DNA of 20,945 bases from assembly GCA_002371495.1 (NCBI GenBank), contig DFIX01000003.1, positions 7,149 to 28,093 of the forward strand, written 5' to 3'. Origin of the DNA: Eggerthellaceae bacterium UBA3686. Its GTDB lineage: Bacteria; Actinomycetota; Coriobacteriia; Coriobacteriales; Eggerthellaceae. Below, one piece after another: positions 1 to 3,909 of the stretch; positions within the stretch are counted from its first letter, which is position 1, and every line of letters starts with the position of its first letter. The notes under the pieces are model-generated. The model worked only from the letters and a program-made list of their open reading frames with translations, searched no databases and was not told the origin of the DNA. A program made the position numbers and the translations under genes.

Positions 1-23
1 TTCAAATCTTGTAACGCCCACCA
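1..23 (+). tRNA. 3' end of a tRNA, probably tRNA-Val(GAC), cut by the window edge
   Basis: The first 23 bases read as the T-loop (TTCAAAT), the 3' T-stem strand (CTTGT), a 7-base acceptor strand (AACGCCC), discriminator A and encoded CCA. The rest of the gene lies outside the window. The identity is inferred from the longer copy at 2389-2433, whose anticodon loop reads CTGACAC (anticodon GAC). This copy is presumably the functional gene, because the other copy lacks a 5' half. Confidence 0.7.
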
Positions 24-33
24 CTTACAATGG

Positions 34-66
34 CCCCTCACCTGGTAAAACATGGTGAGGGGTTTT
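34..66 (+). terminator. Rho-independent terminator after the tRNA
   Basis: A perfect 9-bp stem (CCCCTCACC at 34-42 with GGTGAGGGG at 54-62) and an 11-base loop are followed at once by TTTT. It lies 10 bases after the tRNA CCA end and would end the tRNA transcript. Confidence 0.75.
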
Positions 67-80
67 CTCTTTCCTGGGCA

Positions 81-114
81 TGTATCCCAAATGTATCCCA
101 AAATGTATCCCAAA
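81..114 (+). repeat. Three tandem 11-12 base direct repeats (TGTATCCCAAA)
   Basis: TGTATCCCAAA occurs at 81-91, 92-102 (with one extra A) and 104-114, about one helical turn apart. The repeats start some 60 bases inside the tRNA-side attachment copy. Their spacing and place suit arm-type integrase binding sites, but no integrase is present to support this. Confidence 0.5.
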
Positions 115-150
115 TTTCAGCAAGCTGTATGAATGGCCGCGGGAGGTATC

Positions 151-183
151 ATGAATGTACGAGCGGGCGAAGAGAATGGATGA
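151..183 (+). CDS. Possible 10-codon leader ORF overlapping an alternative downstream start
   Basis: GGGAGG at 141-146 stands 4 bases before an ATG at 151 that opens a 10-codon frame (MNVRAGEENG) ending at TGA 181-183. That stop overlaps an in-frame ATG (180-182) of the following large gene as ATGA. The ribosome site is stronger than any directly in front of the large gene, so translational coupling is possible. The ORF is very short and may be chance. Confidence 0.15.
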   Translation: MNVRAGEENG

Positions 184-212
184 CTTTAGGAGCGCGGGAA
201 GCGAGGATGGGC

Positions 213-1496
213 ATGAACGTGTTTGCATGGATGAGGGAGTTCTCCGAGAAAATGCAGGAAGCGTTCGGATACCGCATCGTGTTCATCGGGCTTCAGGGCA
301 GTCGGGCTCGTGGCGAGGCGCATGACGGCAGCGACATCGATGCTGTAGTTTTGCTTGACTCCTTGAGCGCGGAGGATCTCGTAATCTACCGTGGAATCAT
401 CGAGGCGTTGCCGCATTCCGAGCTCGCCTGCGGCTTCGTCGGCTCCGCGGACGTCCTCGCGTCCTGGCCGAAGCACGAGCTGTTCCAGTTCTACAACGAC
501 ACCGTGCCGATTCGCGGGCAACTCCCCGAGATCTCGGCGTTCTCGGAACGCGATGCGCTGGAGGCCGCGCGCATCGGTGCGTCGGGGATTTACCATGGGG
601 CGTGCCACGCCCTCGCGTTCGATGGCGGAGAGGCGTCGGGGATTCTGAAGCAACTCTTCAAGGGTGCCTTCTTCGTCTTGCAGGCGCTCCAATTCGCCCG
701 GACGGGTGCGTATCCCCGCACGAGCGCGGAGCTCTCTGAGCACCTCGAAGGTGACGAGGCGCTCGTTCTCGAGGTTGGGCGCAACTGGGAAAAGCATACC
801 CCGCCCGACGATGCCGAGCTGGCCGGGCTCGCCGACCTGCTCATCGGATGGGCTGGAAGCGTCATGCGCTCCGCGGGCGCGGCGCAAGACGCCGAGAAGC
901 GCCTCGAGCCCTATCTGCGACCTACCGAGTTCATAGACTTCGAGGACGGAAACGTGGCAGAGGTCGCGCGCACAATCAGGTTGTCGGCATCTGGCAGGTG
1001 CGATCTCGTGAAGCGCACCTACGAGTACGTGCGCGACCAGGTTTCCCATTCGTATGATGCGGGGTTGCACACGCCGGCCGCCAAGGCGAGCGAGGTGCTG
1101 CGAGCGGGAGGGGGCATCTGCTGGGGCAAGGCGAACCTGCTCTCCGCGCTGCTCAGGGCGAACGGCATCCCGTCCGGGATCTCCTACCAGGTCCTGACGA
1201 AGGGGGAGACGCCCGATTCCGGATACATGGTGCACGCTCTGAACACGGTGTACGTCGACGACGATGCAGGCTGGATCCGAGTGGACGCCCGCGGCAACAA
1301 GGAGGGCGTAGACGCGCAGTTCTCCCTCGACGGCGAGAGGCTCGCGTTCGCCGTCCGCCCAGAATGCGGGGAGCTGGATTTCAGGGACAACCACGCTGAC
1401 GCCGACCCCGATCTGATGAGGCTGATCATGGGATCGGACGACATCCTCGCCGTATCGTCGGAACCGGTTCTCGACCGGTGGAAGAGGCCGCTGTAA
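213..1496 (+). CDS. Fusion protein: MNT-type nucleotidyltransferase, helical (HEPN-like?) middle, transglutaminase-like domain
   Basis: From the ATG at 213 the protein has 427 residues. Residues ~10-105 form a DNA-polymerase-beta-type nucleotidyltransferase: G29-S30, then S-D41-I-D43, matching the GS-x10-DxD signature of MNT/kanamycin-type enzymes that transfer a nucleotide. Residues ~110-225 are largely helical and contain R190-N-W-E-K-H195, which fits the R-x4-6-H motif of HEPN ribonucleases; the HEPN call is only a suggestion. Residues ~235-400 are a bacterial transglutaminase-like domain of papain-like fold, with C303 (GGGICWGKANLL), H341 (MVHALNTVY) and D358 (WIRVDARGNK) as the triad. 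Such domains are usually stand-alone proteins, so the fusion is unusual. In-frame starts also exist at 129, 180 and 207; 213 is favoured because GAGG lies 6 bases upstream and it leaves the shortest tail before the fold. The substrate is unknown. It shares an island with a toxin-antitoxin pair, so defence or stress roles are plausible but unproven. Confidence 0.8.
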   Translation: MNVFAWMREFSEKMQEAFGYRIVFIGLQGSRARGEAHDGSDIDAVVLLDSLSAEDLVIYRGIIEALPHSELACGFVGSADVLASWPKHELFQFYNDTVPIRGQLPEISAFSERDALEAARIGASGIYHGACHALAFDGGEASGILKQLFKGAFFVLQALQFARTGAYPRTSAELSEHLEGDEALVLEVGRNWEKHTPPDDAELAGLADLLIGWAGSVMRSAGAAQDAEKRLEPYLRPTEFIDFEDGNVAEVARTIRLSASGRCDLVKRTYEYVRDQVSHSYDAGLHTPAAKASEVLRAGGGICWGKANLLSALLRANGIPSGISYQVLTKGETPDSGYMVHALNTVYVDDDAGWIRVDARGNKEGVDAQFSLDGERLAFAVRPECGELDFRDNHADADPDLMRLIMGSDDILAVSSEPVLDRWKRPL

Positions 1497-1647
1497 GCGC
1501 TAAACACGCTTGAGGCCATATACAATGCTTTGGATTCAAGAAGCAAAGGCGTAATGATTATCCGGCGCGAGAGGAGAATTCAGATAGCTACGTTAAAGGA
1601 ATTGAATGCACTGTCCTGCGGATTAGCGACCTGCGTGATAGCGGCTC

Positions 1648-1676
1648 TTGCAACGACTTGCCCCATGCAGTATACT
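1648..1676 (+). promoter_or_regulatory. Promoter of higBA
   Basis: TTGCAA (1648-1653), a 17-base spacer and TATACT (1671-1676) give a near-consensus housekeeping promoter. It ends 26 bases before the higB start and its -10 box runs into the inverted repeat at 1673-1693. Confidence 0.7.
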
Positions 1677-1693
1677 TCTGTAACACAGAAGTA
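1673..1693 (+). promoter_or_regulatory. Operator-like inverted repeat in the higBA promoter
   Basis: TACTTCTG (1673-1680), spacer TAACA and CAGAAGTA (1686-1693) form a perfect 8-bp inverted repeat that overlaps the -10 box and the expected transcription start, just before the ribosome site. HigA antitoxins usually repress their own operon at such a site, alone or with HigB. That the repeat is bound by this HigA is inference. Confidence 0.6.
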
Positions 1694-1702
1694 AGGAGTT
1701 CC

Positions 1703-1987
1703 ATGGAATTCAAGGACCGCGACCTCGAGGCTTTCTGGGAAGACCCAGACATGAATCCTCCCCGAAGAATACCGTCGCAATTGCGCCGCATCGTATACCG
1801 AAAGCTTCAGATGATCGATGCCGCCGCCGACTTGAGGGACCTGAGGATTCCTCCCAGCAATCACCTCGAGAAGCTGCAACACGATCGGGCTGGGCAGCAC
1901 AGCATCAGGGTTAACGACCAATGGCGTCTCTGTTTCACATGGACACCCGAAGGAGCGAAGGGAGTGGAGTTCTGTGACTACCACTAA
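1703..1987 (+). CDS. higB: HigB-type toxin of the RelE/ParE superfamily
   Basis: This 94-residue protein resembles HigB ribosome-dependent mRNA endonucleases, which cut translated mRNAs and stop growth when not held by HigA. The diagnostic part is the C-terminal half: a Leu-Glu-Lys-Leu segment, an Asp-Arg-x-Gly-Gln motif, the Ser-Ile-Arg-Val-Asn-Asp-Gln-Trp-Arg strand (about residues 67-75), and a final Asp-Tyr-His. The start at 1703 is chosen because AAGGAG (1693-1698) lies just upstream; a longer frame from 1658 would begin inside the promoter. The gene overlaps higA by 14 bases, in toxin-first order as in other higBA loci. No key residue looks lost, so the toxin is probably functional. Confidence 0.9.
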   Translation: MEFKDRDLEAFWEDPDMNPPRRIPSQLRRIVYRKLQMIDAAADLRDLRIPPSNHLEKLQHDRAGQHSIRVNDQWRLCFTWTPEGAKGVEFCDYH

Positions 1988-2258
1988 CAGCTACATATCC
2001 ACGCCGGGCGAGATCTTGCTCGAGGAGTTCCTGATCCCGATGGGCATCTCCCAGTACCGCCTCGCGCAGGCCATCCACAAGCCCCAGTCCGCGATTTCCG
2101 ACATCGTCCACGGGCGACGGGCCATCAGCACCGAGATGGCTCTGCTTCTGAGCAGGGCGCTTGGCACAACCCCGGAATTCTGGCTCAACTTGGAGAAGAC
2201 CTACCAGCTGAAAACGTTCGACGATGCGTCTCTACCGCAGGTGCTGGCGCTGGCCTAG
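1974..2258 (+). CDS. higA: HigA-type antitoxin, XRE-family DNA-binding protein
   Basis: This 94-residue protein has the VapI/HigA layout: a short N-terminal arm, a helix-turn-helix of the lambda-repressor type (about residues 26-66, with SQYRLAQAIHKPQSAISDIV as its core), and the family hallmark LGTTPEFWLNLE. It should bind and neutralise HigB and repress the operon. The start is GTG at 1974, inside the higB end, with GGAGTGGAG at 1961-1969 as ribosome site. This overlap couples synthesis of the antitoxin to that of the toxin. The inverted repeat at 1673-1693 is the natural candidate operator. Confidence 0.9.
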   Translation: MTTTNSYISTPGEILLEEFLIPMGISQYRLAQAIHKPQSAISDIVHGRRAISTEMALLLSRALGTTPEFWLNLEKTYQLKTFDDASLPQVLALA

Positions 2259-2361
2259 TGAAACGCCAGTGAAGGAAGGGCTGCCAAAATAGCATTTAGC
2301 GATTAGCCTTGTTCCACGCGTCATGCGGTGACCAGTCGTTTGTCATTGCCTAGAAGCCAAA

Positions 2362-2387
2362 GCGTATAGCCGCGTATAGTCGCGTCA
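2362..2387 (+). repeat. Short direct repeats with a 10-base period next to the tRNA half-copy
   Basis: GCGTATAG at 2362-2369 and 2372-2379, followed by a partial third unit (GCGTCA, 2382-2387), are spaced one helical turn apart and abut the duplicated tRNA segment at 2389. They are placed where arm-type integrase sites would be on this side of the element. Confidence 0.4.
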
Positions 2388-2388
2388 A

Positions 2389-2433
2389 CTGACACGGAAG
2401 AGGCCACAAGTTCAAATCTTGTAACGCCCACCA
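2389..2433 (+). repeat. Attachment-site copy: 3' half of tRNA-Val(GAC)
   Basis: The segment folds as the 3' half of a tRNA: anticodon loop CTGACAC (2389-2395), 3' anticodon stem GGAAG, variable AGGCC, T-stem ACAAG/CTTGT around TTCAAAT, acceptor strand AACGCCC, A and CCA (2431-2433). The preceding bases (GTCAA) cannot pair with GGAAG, so homology to the tRNA begins about at the anticodon loop. The last 23 bases are identical to positions 1-23. This is a duplicated integration core rather than a working tRNA gene. Confidence 0.7.
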
Positions 2434-2441
2434 TAAACAGC

Positions 2442-2474
2442 GAGGTCAGAGCCTTACGACTCTGACCTCTTTTG
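2442..2474 (+). terminator. Rho-independent terminator beyond the duplicated tRNA end
   Basis: A perfect 10-bp stem (GAGGTCAGAG 2442-2451, CTCTGACCTC 2460-2469), an 8-base loop and TTTTGTTG. It may be the original terminator of the tRNA gene, separated from it by the insertion, while the hairpin at 34-66 replaces it. Confidence 0.75.
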
Positions 2475-2489
2475 TTGTGCTCACCATAT

Positions 2490-2508
2490 GCCCACCATAG
2501 TGCCCACC
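2490..2508 (+). repeat. GCCCACC direct repeats echoing the tRNA end
   Basis: GCCCACCATA at 2490-2499 repeats the tRNA-end sequence at 2426-2435, and GCCCACC occurs again at 2502-2508. Together with the first copy these make three units downstream of the acceptor strand. They may be recombinase-related or chance. Confidence 0.3.
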
Positions 2509-2579
2509 GAAAATGCCGAATTAGTCCAAACTTTTCCAATCAGATGGAATTAGAAGACAAAACACCTTGTCGTTAAATC

Positions 2580-2599
2580 GGGTCCCGAAAGTTAGGACA
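2580..2599. mobile_element. Possible single end of an IS3-family element (remnant)
   Basis: Read on the minus strand, 2599-2580 begins TGTCCTAACTTTCGGGACC, which resembles terminal inverted repeats of IS3-family insertion sequences (many start with TG and have a CTAACTTTCGGG-like core). No transposase and no second end are seen within the window, so at most this is a relic. Confidence 0.3.
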
Positions 2600-2740
2600 C
2601 TAATGAATCAAGTTTCTAAAATTCAACCAAGTGAACGGCTGGCTGCATTCGAAACGGGTAGATGCAGCAAATTTTGGAGATGTGAAACCCGGGTCCAGTC
2701 GCCAGACGGTCGCTAAGCAGACGAAGGGGGAGGAGCGAGC

Positions 2741-2860
2741 GTGGCTGCAAACGTCCAAGAGCTAAGCGAGCGCGTTGCCGATCTGCTCTCTCTACGTGTA
2801 CGCGCAGAACAGTCTCGCCAAGAAGGTGAAGGTCATCGTCAAATAATTGTGGGTGAATAG
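2741..2860 (+). pseudogene. Small ORF, probably a decayed gene fragment
   Basis: GTG at 2741 follows GGGGGAGGA (2726-2734) and opens a 39-codon frame beginning VAANVQELSERVADLLSL. After about 17 codons the coding character seems to move to another frame, which reads LYVYAQNSLAKKVKVIVK and ends at TAA (2843-2845). A 2-base expansion in the CTCTCT run near 2790 would explain this. The product is not recognised. The good ribosome site and the frame switch suggest a short gene broken by a slippage mutation. Confidence 0.3.
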
Positions 2861-2864
2861 AATT

Positions 2865-2897
2865 GCGACTCCCCCAAAGGTAATCTGGGGGAGTCGC
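2865..2897. repeat. Perfect 12-bp inverted repeat without a T run
   Basis: GCGACTCCCCCA (2865-2876) pairs with TGGGGGAGTCGC (2886-2897) across a 9-base loop. Neither side is followed by T's, so it is not a classical terminator. It stands just after the small ORF fragment. From here to 3047 there is no recognisable gene. Confidence 0.6.
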
Positions 2898-3003
2898 GTC
2901 TGCTCGGTGGTGCCGTTGTTGGTTCATGTCGTCTCGATGCGTTCTAGCAGGACGATCGCGCCGATTATTGCCGCTTTGTCGTGTCGCATCGGCTGCTGTG
3001 CTT

Positions 3004-3039
3004 CGATCATTCAGCTCAATGATCGGACGAAGTTTTTTC
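3004..3039 (+). terminator. Weak terminator-like hairpin
   Basis: CGATCATT (3004-3011) pairs perfectly with AATGATCG (3018-3025) over a 6-base loop, and TTTTTT follows at 3033-3038 after an 8-base gap. The gap makes termination uncertain. It lies 9 bases beyond the end of the leftward gene at 3048, on the opposite strand. Confidence 0.35.
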
Positions 3040-3047
3040 TGCCTGCT

Positions 3048-3503
3048 TTAATCGAATGAGCCAACTCCGTATTTCGCTTCGATTACGAGGGTATTGGGCT
3101 CGCTGTCAGAAAGGTAGACGTTTTCTACCTCGCTCGTGTCTAAAAGTGAGCATTCGATTCTCTTCTTCTTACCGAATAGCCCGTTGTAGTCTATGGGGAA
3201 GTAGAAGAAGTAGACCCAGCCGATAAGCGCCTTCGGCACTTCTTCAAGCAGGCCGTCCAAAGCGACAATTGCGTCTTCGGGCATGAGCGCTTTGAATTCG
3301 GGATCATAGGCAAACTCTATGACCCCTTTCTCGCTATAGGTTCCCGGGGTTACGGTCATCCTCGCAGGATAGAGCTCGTCGGCACGTACGACGGAGTGCC
3401 TCGACGCTTTTTTCCCGACATCATGGGCAACCACGCGCAACGGCTGGGAGCTATCGCAGCTGTCTGCTATCATCTGCCGAAGCTCGCGTATGGTGGAGAT
3501 CAT
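3048..3503 (-). CDS. Protein of unknown function, 151 residues
   Basis: I do not recognise this protein. It is soluble, with no signal peptide or membrane segment, and is acidic towards the C-terminus. Residues ~60-130 alternate hydrophobic strands with charged turns, including the aromatic stretch IGWVYFFYFPIDYNG and a basic KKKRIE turn, which suggests a compact alpha/beta domain. The start at 3503 is supported by AGGA about 5 bases upstream. The gene stands alone between decayed DNA and a truncated HAD gene, so it may be accessory cargo. The even codon use and lack of frameshifts suggest it is still intact. Confidence 0.6.
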   Translation of the reverse strand: MISTIRELRQMIADSCDSSQPLRVVAHDVGKKASRHSVVRADELYPARMTVTPGTYSEKGVIEFAYDPEFKALMPEDAIVALDGLLEEVPKALIGWVYFFYFPIDYNGLFGKKKRIECSLLDTSEVENVYLSDSEPNTLVIEAKYGVGSFD

Positions 3504-3568
3504 GTTTCCTCCGAAAAGCTAGGTGAATTTTTATTATGGATTATGGCATAAGCGTGCGGGGAGGAGCG

Positions 3569-3661
3569 ATGACGTTACGCCTTCCGGCCATCTTGTTTGA
3601 CCTCGGCGATACCTTGTTACGAGGGTTCTTTACTATTGAATATATCGGTATGGGCATATAA
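3569..3661 (+). pseudogene. Truncated HAD-family phosphatase, N-terminal fragment only
   Basis: A good ribosome site (GGGGAGGA, 3558-3565) precedes an ATG at 3569 that encodes MTLRLPAILFDLGDTLLRG, the N-terminal strand and motif I of a HAD hydrolase. After about 19 codons the HAD likeness stops and the frame closes at TAA 3659-3661. A full HAD-IA protein has 200-240 residues, so some 90 percent is missing. The break falls just before the palindrome at 3663. The related intact gene at 11041 (FFDVGQTLLRAD) shows what the start should look like. A deletion between this locus and the feo cluster is the simplest explanation. Confidence 0.6.
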
Positions 3662-3662
3662 G

Positions 3663-3694
3663 CGAAGGCGGCCAGCAATTGCTGGCCGCCTTCG
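3663..3694 (-). terminator. 32-bp perfect palindrome ending the feo cluster
   Basis: CGAAGGCGGCCAGCAA (3663-3678) is followed directly by its reverse complement TTGCTGGCCGCCTTCG (3679-3694). It starts 17 bases beyond the last gene of the leftward feo cluster and would form a very stable hairpin. The U-tract is poor on both strands, so it may act as a transcript-end stabiliser or bidirectional terminator. Confidence 0.6.
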
Positions 3695-3711
3695 TAGGTT
3701 ATATGACCGCA

Positions 3712-3909
3712 CTAGTTATGAGCGCTCTGCCCTGCGTGGGGACAGCCGTCGCATGAGCATGAACTACAGCCTAAGGACGAGCAACTTGCGGTTTCGTCCC
3801 CTTGGTCGCAACAGCCGCCCTTGTGGTTCTTCTTGAAGAACGTCGCGCGGATGGCCAGTGCAACGACCAATACGACAAGTCCGAGGATTATCCAGCTTGC
3901 GACGTTCAT
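3712..3909 (-). CDS. FeoB-associated Cys-rich membrane protein
   Basis: This 65-residue protein has one N-terminal membrane helix (about residues 5-24), a basic stretch (FFKKNHK) and a Cys-rich tail with eight cysteines (GGCC, ASC, LGC, SSCSC and DGCP). This is the layout of the small FeoB-associated proteins found in Gram-positive feo operons, thought to aid Fe(II) transport at the cytoplasmic face. Its ATG (3909-3907) overlaps the feoB stop as ATGA, so translation is coupled. A disordered Gly/Ser/Cys tail could bind metal; this is inference from composition. The short length is normal for the family. Confidence 0.85.
   Translation of the reverse strand: MNVASWIILGLVVLVVALAIRATFFKKNHKGGCCDQGDETASCSSLGCSSCSCDGCPHAGQSAHN

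Larger units (their letters stand above)
1..2433. mobile_element. Putative small island bounded by duplicated tRNA-Val 3' ends
   Basis: The 23 bases that end a tRNA at the window start recur exactly at 2411-2433, in the same orientation, with the 3' half of a tRNA-Val in front of them but no 5' half. This is the footprint left when a tyrosine-integrase element inserts into a tRNA 3' end and duplicates the attachment core. The enclosed DNA holds a nucleotidyltransferase/transglutaminase fusion and a HigBA toxin-antitoxin pair, both typical accessory cargo. No integrase, excisionase or replication gene is visible, so it is either a deletion remnant or is mobilised from elsewhere. Short direct repeats near each end could be integrase arm sites. 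What is seen is the repeat; the mobility is inference. Confidence 0.6.

Noticed and set aside
81..114. CRISPR-like array
   Set aside because: The three 11-base repeats have no spacers and are far too short for CRISPR.
186..1394. 402-codon leftward ORF opposite the fusion gene
   Set aside because: It is a shadow frame of a G+C-rich coding region; the plus frame holds all the recognisable motifs.
1554..1695. 46-codon ORF in the gap before higB
   Set aside because: It runs across the promoter and operator of higBA and has no ribosome site. Nothing else is supported in 1497-1647.
2321..2539. Leftward ORF containing MVGVTRFELVASS
   Set aside because: It is the antisense of the tRNA-Val 3' segment; such GVTRFELV peptides are a known annotation artefact.
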